This document shows positions 14,699 to 21,671 of a stretch of 64,000 nt of DNA, one piece after another (position 1 is the first letter of the stretch; every line of letters begins with the position of its first letter). Origin of the DNA: an uncultured Lacinutrix sp. Its GTDB lineage: Bacteria > Bacteroidota > Bacteroidia > Flavobacteriales > Flavobacteriaceae. Below the pieces are notes generated by a model that saw only the letters and a program-made list of their open reading frames with translations, was not told where the DNA came from and made no database searches. The stretch lies in assembly GCA_937129145.1 (NCBI GenBank), contig CAKZMU010000078.1:62001-126000 (forward strand), read 5' to 3'. A program made the translations under genes and the position numbers.

Positions 14699-15562
14699 TC
14701 AAAAACGCCTCCTTCTTTTTCTAGAATTTCGTCTCATTATTCTTCTCTTTGCATAATAAGCTTGCATTCTTAAATATTCAAGTCTATTCTTTTCTTCTTG
14801 AATCTTTCTTTCTTGTGCTTTTTTAATTAAAAAATCTTGAACTCTTTTTGTCCATGTACCATTTGAACATGCCTCAAAGAATGAACTCCGACTTATAACG
14901 GCGAAATAATTATTGGGAAACAAACAGTATAAGGGCTTTCTTAATGCTCTTAATTCGCTTAATTCAATTTCATAATTTATATGCTCCAAGTTCTCTAAGA
15001 TTTGTGATGAACCATCACCGAAAAAATCAAATACTACAGGTACAGTACTCTCAACCCAATTTTTAGGAAAGCACCATTCAGGAAAACTAACAGTATAAAT
15101 ATCTTTGTTTTTTGTTTCATGGACATCACAAATTCCATCATCTGTCCAAAATTCTTTGAAAAAACGTGGGAAATCTCTTTTTAGTCGGGTGCCATCAACA
15201 ACCCAAATCATGTTTTTATAGAATGCTTCACGACTTCTTCGTTCATCAGGTTTAATATGGGAATGTTGAAACTCTATTACTAGCCCTGAATCAGTTTTAA
15301 TATCTGCTATGTGCTTTTCATTAGTAATACTGTCATATTGAATGATTTCCTGCCAATCTATTGGAAAATTGTCCTTCCAGTTTCTATGCCATTCGGTTTC
15401 TGTTTCCCACCAGCTATCACAATCTTTCTTTTTTTTATGTGCCCAATGGTTAATTTTAAATTCTCCACATTTAGCAATCACTTCAGCTCCACAACTTTGA
15501 CAGAAACCCCTAACTCCTTTAGATGCTTCTACTTTTAAGTTATCAATTAATGCGAATCTCAT
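14699..15562 (-). CDS. CoiA-like nuclease-domain protein
   Basis: A 287-residue protein. Residues 15-45 contain a probable zinc pair, FCQSCGAEVIAKCGE, and then INHWAHKKKKDCDSWW. This is followed by ETEWHRNWKDNFP and a restriction-endonuclease-like core: HIADIKTDSGLVIEFQHS, with the acidic residue in ADIK and the E-x-Q pair that replaces the usual E-x-K in the CoiA family. CoiA-like proteins are linked to DNA uptake and recombination in Gram-positive bacteria, and related domains occur in defence loci. The very basic C-terminus may bind nucleic acid. It is the only gene in its cassette, which fits either a defence or a DNA-processing role. Confidence 0.8.
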   Translation of the reverse strand: MRFALIDNLKVEASKGVRGFCQSCGAEVIAKCGEFKINHWAHKKKKDCDSWWETETEWHRNWKDNFPIDWQEIIQYDSITNEKHIADIKTDSGLVIEFQHSHIKPDERRSREAFYKNMIWVVDGTRLKRDFPRFFKEFWTDDGICDVHETKNKDIYTVSFPEWCFPKNWVESTVPVVFDFFGDGSSQILENLEHINYEIELSELRALRKPLYCLFPNNYFAVISRSSFFEACSNGTWTKRVQDFLIKKAQERKIQEEKNRLEYLRMQAYYAKRRIMRRNSRKRRRRF

Positions 15563-15600
15563 TTGATAATGTGTTTTTGCTAGGAAGGTTTATGAATTAC

Positions 15601-15732
15601 TGCCAACGGATTTGTATATGAAAAGTAGCAAGTTTGTCGGTCACCCACTTTTCGGATAAATAAATGTATTAAAAAAGTGCGAGCTTTAATGACTTGCACT
15701 TAATTTGCTATTTTTTATATACGTTGTTGGCA
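15601..15732 (-). other. attC-like site of the HipA-like cassette (second family)
   Basis: TGCCAACGGATTTGTATATG at its left, with GAAAAGTAGC mirrored by GCTATTTTTTATATAC at its right, then GTTGTTGGCAGT. It closely resembles the site at 7028-7156. Confidence 0.82.
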
Positions 15733-15737
15733 GTAGT

Positions 15738-16148
15738 TTATAAAAACTTAAGTTCGAAAGGATTATTAATAGACTTTTCTCCAAAGATTTTTAACAAAGA
15801 AACTAAACTTGTTTTATCACCTTCGAGTTTGTCTAATTTTGATTCATGATATGGCTGATTCAAATTTGGAATTCGAGTAGCGAAGAATGGCATTAATTCC
15901 TCAAATTCATATTTTTTGTCGATATCTGGGAAGTTGATTAAAGGCAGCACAAACTGCTTTTTTTTGTATTCTTCAGAATATTCAAAAATCCATTTGTCTT
16001 CGTTAAATTCTAATATGCCAACTAGCTGGTCATCAAATAATAACCCAAACTTTGCATTTTCGTTTTCCGAGTTAAGTTTAGACAAGAAGTCGTCATCTCC
16101 AGACCATGGAGTAAGTTTTTGTAAAATATTTTTTAATTTTTCTTTCAT
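15738..16148 (-). CDS. HipA N-terminal subdomain protein (HipS-like)
   Basis: A 136-residue protein corresponding to the N-terminal subdomain 1 normally fused to HipA kinases: FGLLFDDQLVGILEF, KWIFEYSEEYKKK, LPLINFPDIDKKYEFEELMPFFATRIPNLNQP. In tripartite HipBST systems this module is a separate protein (HipS) that counteracts the kinase HipT. Here the kinase-like gene lies immediately upstream (7-bp gap) rather than downstream. No HipB-type DNA-binding protein is in the cassette. The HipS-like antitoxin role is inferred. Confidence 0.82.
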   Translation of the reverse strand: MKEKLKNILQKLTPWSGDDDFLSKLNSENENAKFGLLFDDQLVGILEFNEDKWIFEYSEEYKKKQFVLPLINFPDIDKKYEFEELMPFFATRIPNLNQPYHESKLDKLEGDKTSLVSLLKIFGEKSINNPFELKFL

Positions 16149-16155
16149 TTGAAAA

Positions 16156-17172
16156 CTAAGTTACGATTTTTTTTAGTTCTTGAAATCTATATCTTAATAT
16201 ATCAGTAACTAAAGAACGTCTATTGTTACTGATTAGTGTCTTATATTGTATGTTAAAGTTTTCAATTACTTCCTCAATTTTATTTTCTTCAAATAGTTCT
16301 TGTACAAATTGAGTATTTTTATAATACGAATCATAAGATTTAATTAGTTGGAAATGATTGACACTTTCTTCATTTTCAATGCCTATTTTGGGTTTACTAT
16401 TTTTACAATATTTCTTTATGAATTGTTCTTTGCGATTCTTGGTGTTTAAAATTTCCTCAATTTTATCTTCTGTCTCATTCCATAACAAACCTCGTGCCGA
16501 ATCATAAATAGGGGAGAATTCAGCTAGCTTTTCACCATATACGTCACGAATTATTCCCCAATTGTACATATGTCTGTCATTATTTCCAATTAATGCATCG
16601 AAAAACAACATTAACATAAATGATTTAAAAATATCATTAAATGAGTCTTTGAAAAAGTGCGTAAGAACATCTCTCGTAAAACTTATAGTGAAAAATGCTT
16701 GGGTCATTCTTTGTAACTCAATATCGTCTACAAATTGTTTATCATTAAGGTAACCAGCATACATATCGGCTCCATGGTAAAGTTCATCAGTGTGTTCTTT
16801 TAAAAAGTATCTTGAAAGAAATCTTATTTGCCCACCAATGAAACATATTTTTGAGTCGGCAAGATTAAAACCAAACCATTTTCCAATATCTGAAATCAGT
16901 TGTTCAGTAATTGATTCTAATGGGTAGTATTTATGACCGAGTTTTGCTATGTAAATCGGCCACTTTTTTGTTTTGATTTTTAGCGAGTGTCCATATTCAT
17001 AATATCGTATAATATCCTTTGGAGCATCACCAGTAACAGAAACACCTTTAATCACGCAATATTGGTGTTTTTTTGCAGTTTCAATATCTCCAAATTTCGG
17101 ACTGAATCCACTATATTTTAAAATTGGAAGTTTTGAAACATGCTTTAACTTATGATTTGTTTTTCTCTTCAT
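16156..17172 (-). CDS. HipA-like serine/threonine kinase lacking the N-terminal subdomain (HipT-like)
   Basis: A 338-residue HipA-fold kinase without its own N-terminal subdomain. It shows GVSVTGDAPKD (glycine-rich loop position), YIAKLGHKYYPLESITEQLI (lysine and following helix), FLSRYFL, then the catalytic loop ALIGNNDRHMYNWGII with the N-x-D-R-H pattern, and FSPIYDSARGLLW, the metal-binding D segment. HipA/HipT kinases phosphorylate aminoacyl-tRNA synthetases such as GltX or TrpS; the target here is unknown. It forms a two-gene operon with the HipS-like gene. The start codon follows the cassette boundary motif within about 20 nt, leaving almost no 5' leader. Confidence 0.85.
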   Translation of the reverse strand: MKRKTNHKLKHVSKLPILKYSGFSPKFGDIETAKKHQYCVIKGVSVTGDAPKDIIRYYEYGHSLKIKTKKWPIYIAKLGHKYYPLESITEQLISDIGKWFGFNLADSKICFIGGQIRFLSRYFLKEHTDELYHGADMYAGYLNDKQFVDDIELQRMTQAFFTISFTRDVLTHFFKDSFNDIFKSFMLMLFFDALIGNNDRHMYNWGIIRDVYGEKLAEFSPIYDSARGLLWNETEDKIEEILNTKNRKEQFIKKYCKNSKPKIGIENEESVNHFQLIKSYDSYYKNTQFVQELFEENKIEEVIENFNIQYKTLISNNRRSLVTDILRYRFQELKKIVT

Positions 17173-17185
17173 TTTCTCAAATTAC

Positions 17186-17317
17186 TGCCAACGGTTTTGT
17201 GTATGATTTCGTTGCGTGTTTAAGCAACTAATTTAGCAAATAAATCACAGATAGAAAGTCCGCGAGGACTTTCGTAAGTAAGCTATAACTAGCAATGAAT
17301 TATACACGTTGTTGTAG
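17186..17317 (-). other. attC-like site between the RT cassette and the HipA-like cassette
   Basis: TGCCAACGGTTTTGTGTATG at its left, with core AAAGTCC-GCG-AGGACTTTC, then ATACACGTTGTTGTAGC at its right. The core differs from most main-family sites but is shared with the site at 20809-20939. Confidence 0.85.
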
Positions 17318-17320
17318 CAC

Positions 17321-17777
17321 GTTTTTTATCAGATTTCAGGGCGTAAAAACCTGACATACTTTCAGTTGGTTATATTAAACCGATAAAAACACCAATAATC
17401 GTCTAAATTAACTGACAAAAGGTAATTGGTACTATTTTTGATGTAGGAAAAGCATTATTGGGCTGGGAACATAGCTGATGGTCACGTTTTATTATCAATG
17501 CACTTCGGTGTATCACGCGCAGGACTTGGCTGACGTGTGAAGACGCATTCCAGAAAACCAAATGCAGGTGCAATCTGTAACAAGAAAGCATAAGCCCTGT
17601 ACAAGGTCAAGGGATGTCTTGAGTTCTATTTGAGATGTTTGTAACATAGTTATAAGTATTAAAGATACGAATTTAATTCTAACGATGAGTGGCGCTACCT
17701 AGGTTTAAACGCTGTAAAGTAGCATAAGGATTGTACCATTATAAAGCAAGCCACGACCAGCCCTTTTTTTTTATTCT
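17321..17777 (+). ncRNA. Probable structured non-coding RNA upstream of the reverse transcriptase
   Basis: About 450 bp between the cassette boundary and the reverse-transcriptase start carry no convincing gene. They look less AT-rich than nearby spacers and contain several possible hairpins: TCAGG/CCTGA at 17336-17354, GCTAC/GTAGC near 17692-17725, and the run GCGCAGGACTTGGCTGACG around 17518. A box TATTTTTG at 17433-17440 could be a promoter. Defence-type reverse transcriptases (DRT2, DRT9, DRT10) and retrons use an RNA encoded next to the enzyme, often upstream, as template. A non-coding RNA partner is therefore likely; its exact ends are unknown. Confidence 0.5.
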
Positions 17778-19352
17778 ATGATTCCAGATTGGTTAAAATT
17801 TAAAAAGTATCCACATATAGGAAAACCTCTAACTAAAAAGAAAGATAAGGGTTGGGTAATTGAATATGTGACTAATCCTGATAAAATTGCTAATCATAAA
17901 TTCACTCCTTTACTTCATAAGAAAATTTATCAGCGAAAGTATAGACCAAGTAAAGATGCACCAAAAAACAAGTATAAAAAAAGACAACGGTCTGTCCAAA
18001 AACCAAAAGAAAGACCAATATTTTATGCCTCACATTTGGATTCAATTGTTTATAGTTTTTACAGTCATAGTTTAACTGAAGCTTATGAGGATTATCTAGA
18101 AAATGAAGATTATGGTATTAGTGCAGTAGCTTATAGAAAAATTCCAATTGTTAAAGGAAAGAAGGGTAATAAAAGTAATATTGAGTTTGCGTACGAAACA
18201 TTTAAGTTTATTGAAGAAAATAAACATCGCAAGTTGTCAATGATAGTGGCTGATGTCACATCATTTTTTGATAACCTTGACCATAGAATTCTTCATAAAC
18301 AATGGAAACGTGTTTTAAAAACTGATAACTTACCTGAAGACCATTATAATGTATATAAAAGCTTAATTTCAAAGAGGTACGTTAATGAACTAGAATTGTT
18401 TAACAAATTCCAAAACAGGCTTATAGTTGAACGTGGAATTGAAAATAATGATAAGAAAACTAAATTACGTTCTAAAAAGGTCAAACATATTTGGAATTTA
18501 AAAAGAGAAAGAGTAGTTGCCTATTGCTCGAAAGAAGATTTTTTTAGAGAAGCAACAAATTTGATAAGAGTTGAAAAAAATTGTAGTCATCAGCACAAAA
18601 GATGTCGAGAGAATTGTGGTATGAAAGGAATTCCTCAAGGAACTCCAATGAGCGCAACACTTGCGAATATCTATATGCTTGATTTTGATGAGTTGGTGTT
18701 TGAAGAGGCACAACAAAAAAATGCTTACTACCAAAGATATAGCGATGATTTAATTATAGTTTGTGACCAAAAAGATGAAGATTACTTTAATAATTTAATT
18801 CGTAAATCCATTGAGGACTTGGCAAAACTGGATATACAACCTGAAAAGACAAATATTTATCGGTATGAAAATATTAAAGGTGAATTTGTTGGTGGAATTG
18901 TAAACGAAAAGAATGTAGTTGTTCCAAATAAGCATCTTGAATATTTAGGTTTTAAGTATGATGGCAAAAAAGTTAGAGTTAAAACTGTTGGCTTTTCAAA
19001 ATTCTACAGAAGTATGAAAAGAGCTTTTCGAAGAGGTGTTCATTTCGCTACAAAACCAGAGAATAAAAGCCATAATCTTTTTGAAGAAAGACTTTATAAA
19101 AGGTTTACTTACAAAGGTGCAAAAAGAAGATTGATATACAAACCAGACCCAGAATCAGAGACTGGATATTCAAAATCTAAAGAACAATATTGGGGAAATT
19201 ACATTAGCTATTTAGAAAAAGCTAATCGTGTTATGAAACCTATCAATGGTGATGATACAATCAAAAATCAATATTCAAAATTTTGGCCTATTTTCGGAAA
19301 GGAAATGAAAAAGGCATACAAAGAAATTGGCGAAAAAGTAGCCAAAATGTAA
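17778..19352 (+). CDS. Reverse transcriptase, probably of a defence-associated (UG/DRT) type
   Basis: A 524-residue reverse transcriptase. Palm motifs are seen in order: motif A VADVTSFFDNLDH (Asp159, Asp165), motif B GIPQGTPMSATLANIYM (284-300), catalytic motif C YSDD (321-324), and motif E-like LEYLGF. An unusual Cys/His cluster, NCSHQHKRCRENCG, lies just before motif B at about 268-281. There is no maturase or HNH domain and I find no group II intron domain V downstream, so this is not an intron protein. The long upstream non-coding stretch suggests an RNA template partner as in DRT or retron defence. It is the only cargo gene read on the plus strand, against the array, so it must have its own promoter. 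Confidence 0.85.
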   Translation: MIPDWLKFKKYPHIGKPLTKKKDKGWVIEYVTNPDKIANHKFTPLLHKKIYQRKYRPSKDAPKNKYKKRQRSVQKPKERPIFYASHLDSIVYSFYSHSLTEAYEDYLENEDYGISAVAYRKIPIVKGKKGNKSNIEFAYETFKFIEENKHRKLSMIVADVTSFFDNLDHRILHKQWKRVLKTDNLPEDHYNVYKSLISKRYVNELELFNKFQNRLIVERGIENNDKKTKLRSKKVKHIWNLKRERVVAYCSKEDFFREATNLIRVEKNCSHQHKRCRENCGMKGIPQGTPMSATLANIYMLDFDELVFEEAQQKNAYYQRYSDDLIIVCDQKDEDYFNNLIRKSIEDLAKLDIQPEKTNIYRYENIKGEFVGGIVNEKNVVVPNKHLEYLGFKYDGKKVRVKTVGFSKFYRSMKRAFRRGVHFATKPENKSHNLFEERLYKRFTYKGAKRRLIYKPDPESETGYSKSKEQYWGNYISYLEKANRVMKPINGDDTIKNQYSKFWPIFGKEMKKAYKEIGEKVAKM

Positions 19353-19487
19353 ATATCAATCTTTGTTGTTCCTAGGTTTTATATTATACTGATATAGGTT
19401 GACCTTTTTTTATTGATTTTTTGCACGTTCAAAAGATTTTTTTAGCCGTTTAGAAGGCAAAAAAATCATTTGAACTAGGTCTAGTTT

Positions 19488-20270
19488 TTAAATTGTTAGT
19501 ATAGGTAAATTTACATTATTTTTTCTATATGATTTGTATTTAATGTTTGGATTTAAATGCACTTCTGCTGGTTTTCTAAGGTTTAGGCTAAAATGGGTTC
19601 TTAGATTGTTATAAATATACACTGCTTGTTGGGTCATTTTTTGGGCAAGGTCAGTGTTTTTAATTGTTTGTTTTAGGCCATATTCGTATTTGAGTGTTCT
19701 GTTAATACGTTCTGCAACAGCGTTTTCATATGGGTCATATTGTTCTGTCATACTCATTGTGATGTTGTTGCTTTCTGCAAATTCTGTATACTTAGGGTTG
19801 CAGTATTGGAAGCCTCTATCAGAATGATGAATGAGTTTTTGGTCAGGATATTTTCTGTTTTTAATAGCCATAGCGAGCGCTTCTTTGCAAAGCGATGTTC
19901 TCATATGGTTGGCTAGTTTATAGCCCATAATTTGCTTGGAATAGGCGTCTGTTACCAGAGCTAGATAATTGTGTCCGTTTTGAGTTTTAATGTATGTGAT
20001 GTCGCTTACCCAAAGCTGTTCTGGTCGAGTGGGAACGTGGTCTTTTACGAGGTTCTTATATTTTTTGTACATATGGTTTGAGTTTGTGGTTGTGATGTAA
20101 TTTTTAGTTTTAGGAATCAAAAGATTATTGAGCCTTAGAAAGCGATAGAATTTATCTCTACCTATCTTAATATCTGCATTAATAAACTCATCTTTAAGTT
20201 CTTTATATAGCTTAATTCCGCCCGTTTTAGAGCCTACTTTTTTACGGTAGTCTTTGACCATTTTAATCAT
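19488..20270 (-). CDS. IS3-family transposase OrfB (DDE integrase domain)
   Basis: The ORF from its first ATG has 260 residues and includes the rve/DDE domain: WVSDITYIKTQNGHNYL (first Asp), HHSDRGFQYCNPKY (second Asp) and YDPYENAVAERINRTLKYEY (Glu), the standard D-D-35-E arrangement. The open frame continues upstream without stop through the OrfB opening WLYGCFGISKQAFYKRL, which overlaps OrfA in the -1 frame. On the minus strand the heptamer TTTAAAA (20364-20370), read T-TTA-AAA in the OrfA frame, is a good slippery site, so the active protein is probably an OrfAB fusion. All catalytic residues are present, so the element may still be functional. Confidence 0.9.
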   Translation of the reverse strand: MIKMVKDYRKKVGSKTGGIKLYKELKDEFINADIKIGRDKFYRFLRLNNLLIPKTKNYITTTNSNHMYKKYKNLVKDHVPTRPEQLWVSDITYIKTQNGHNYLALVTDAYSKQIMGYKLANHMRTSLCKEALAMAIKNRKYPDQKLIHHSDRGFQYCNPKYTEFAESNNITMSMTEQYDPYENAVAERINRTLKYEYGLKQTIKNTDLAQKMTQQAVYIYNNLRTHFSLNLRKPAEVHLNPNIKYKSYRKNNVNLPILTI

Positions 20271-20281
20271 TTTTTGATGGT

Positions 20282-20740
20282 CTATTTGTTGTTTTTGTTG
20301 TGTTTTGAGTCTTTTGTAGAAGGCTTGTTTAGATATCCCAAAACACCCATAGAGCCATTTTCTTTTAAACGGTTTTTCTTCTTTTGCTCTATCTCTTTTG
20401 CCAATGTTTTGGGCAACGACTTTTTTGACATATCCACGCCTGTAATAAGTTCCATATCGGCTATAATATCTTGTTGGAAGTCTTTTTGAAATTCAAGTTC
20501 CTCTATCTTTTCCTTTAGTCTTTTTATTTCATCGTTTTTACTCATACCTGTATTTTGTTGTACTAAGGTACTGTATTTTCTTAACCAATAGGCAATGGTG
20601 GTTCTAGGAACATCATATTTTTTGGAAGCTTGGTTATTGGATATCTGCCCATTGAGGATTTGGTCAACGACTAAAAGTTTGGTTTCTAAGGTTGCTTTTT
20701 GATAGCTTTTTTTTCGCCAGTGCTGTTTTTTTGGTTTCAT
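20282..20740 (-). CDS. IS3-family transposase OrfA (helix-turn-helix)
   Basis: A 152-residue DNA-binding subunit. KATLETKLLVVDQILNGQIS and NNQASKKYDVPRTTIAYWLRKY form a helix-turn-helix for terminal-repeat recognition, followed by a leucine-zipper-like coiled coil (DEIKRLKEKIEELEFQKDF). The C-terminus after the slippery heptamer is the unshifted product. It starts 31 bp inside the right terminal repeat, with the usual compact IS3 arrangement. Confidence 0.88.
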   Translation of the reverse strand: MKPKKQHWRKKSYQKATLETKLLVVDQILNGQISNNQASKKYDVPRTTIAYWLRKYSTLVQQNTGMSKNDEIKRLKEKIEELEFQKDFQQDIIADMELITGVDMSKKSLPKTLAKEIEQKKKNRLKENGSMGVLGYLNKPSTKDSKHNKNNK

Positions 20741-20808
20741 AAGTGACTATAATTAATGGTTTAATTTTTAGTCAACCTATTTCAGGAAAGTTCGTTTCTT
20801 CAAATGTG

Positions 20809-20939
20809 CTACAACGGTCTAGTGTATGATTTCGTTGCGTGTTTAAGCACTAAGTTAGCAAATAAATCACAGATAGAAAGTCAGCGAGGACTTTCGTAAG
20901 TAAGCTCTAACTAGCAATGAATTATACACATTGTTGCCA
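20809..20939 (-). other. attC-like site of the integrase-proximal cassette
   Basis: CTACAACGGTCTAGTGTATG at its left, core AAAGTC-AGCGA-GGACTTTC, and ATACACATTGTTGCCAT at its right. It is the first attC-like site of the array counted from the integrase. Confidence 0.85.
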
Positions 20940-21080
20940 TTAGTACTTTTTATTCCTAATTTGATTTCTCTTTTGTTTAATTGTTTCTCTTCTTGTTTTT
21001 GAAGTTGAAAAACTCAAGATTTTTGATAATTGTTCTAAAAAGTTTGTTGAAACTCTTGATGGTCTATATTCGGATTTCAT
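20940..21080 (-). CDS. Small basic ORF (46 residues) ending the sigma-factor operon
   Basis: ATG at 21080 begins 3 nt after the stop of the membrane-protein gene, and the frame runs to a TAA at 20940-20942 that touches the attC R box. The product starts MKSEYRPSRVSTNFLEQL and ends in a lysine/arginine-rich tail (RRETIKQKRNQIRNKKY). The tight coupling and exact fit into the space left in the cassette suggest that it is translated, but I know no relatives. It could instead be non-coding 3' sequence. Confidence 0.45.
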   Translation of the reverse strand: MKSEYRPSRVSTNFLEQLSKILSFSTSKTRRETIKQKRNQIRNKKY

Positions 21081-21083
21081 ATG

Positions 21084-21671
21084 CTATTGTTCCAATTGAT
21101 TTATTAATTCCTTAATTTCAGATATTCTTGGGTTGATTTCTTTTTTTACTCTTTTTTTATTTAAGAAATATCCATAAACACCTATTCCGATTGCAGCAAC
21201 ATTAATAAGGACAATCAAATATATTGGAACTTTTTCCCGAACGCTGATAGTGAATAATAGCATTATTGGATAAGCTGGTAATATGCCCCAATAGAAATAT
21301 GATTTAAGGAATTTCTTTTTTGCTTGAAGATATTCCTTGTTTTTTTTGAGATAATTGATGTAATCTTTTTCCAAGTCACTAGGCTGAAACTTTTTTACAC
21401 TTCGATATTTTATTATTAAATAAACTGCACAAATAATCATTAAACCCAATGCTATTTTTGTCAGAATGAATGGAATCTTGAATAATAAAAGAGTAGATAA
21501 TAAAACTCCAAATATAGCTAAAACCGTTTCTGAAAGTTCCAGATAGTTCCACCATTTGTCTAAACGCTTTAAACTTGATTGTAGTTCAATCATTAATTTT
21601 GATTTCTCAAATTTTATACGCTCTTGATTACTCGACGATTGCCAGATTTTAATTAATTCATCTTCTATCAT
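21084..21671 (-). CDS. Membrane protein paired with an ECF sigma factor, possible anti-sigma factor
   Basis: A 195-residue protein. The N-terminus MIEDELIKIWQSSSNQERI resembles that of the sigma partner at 7186-7734 (ELxKLW-like motif near the start, then a soluble stretch). Four hydrophobic segments follow: ETVLAIFGVLLSTLLLFKI, ILTKIALGLMIICAVYLIIK, YFYWGILPAYPIMLLFTI and IYLIVLINVAAIGIGVYGYF. A charged C-terminal helix (EINPRISEIKELINQLEQ) closes the protein. It overlaps the sigma gene by 4 bp. A role as anti-sigma factor or sensor is inferred from operon structure only. Confidence 0.8.
   Translation of the reverse strand: MIEDELIKIWQSSSNQERIKFEKSKLMIELQSSLKRLDKWWNYLELSETVLAIFGVLLSTLLLFKIPFILTKIALGLMIICAVYLIIKYRSVKKFQPSDLEKDYINYLKKNKEYLQAKKKFLKSYFYWGILPAYPIMLLFTISVREKVPIYLIVLINVAAIGIGVYGYFLNKKRVKKEINPRISEIKELINQLEQ

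Larger units (their letters stand above)
19390..20784 (-). mobile_element. IS3-family insertion sequence inside the RT cassette
   Basis: A 1395-bp element bounded by terminal inverted repeats TGATATAGGTTGAC (19390-19403) and GTCAACCTATTTCA (20771-20784), which match at 13 of 14 positions and begin with TG as IS3 elements do. It encodes OrfA and OrfB with a -1 frameshift window. It lies 37 bp after the reverse-transcriptase stop and inside the cassette bracket GTTGTAGCAC / GTGCTACAAC, so it entered after the cassette formed. I see no target-site duplication at the exact ends. Confidence 0.85.

Noticed and set aside
17403..17591. 62-residue minus-strand ORF upstream of the reverse transcriptase as an ordinary gene
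   Set aside because: No recognisable domain and atypical composition; the region looks like structured RNA. Mentioned only as a speculative hidden frame.
17321..19389. Group II intron carrying the reverse transcriptase
   Set aside because: No domain V/VI-like hairpin after the gene, no GUGYG start, and no maturase or endonuclease domain in the protein.
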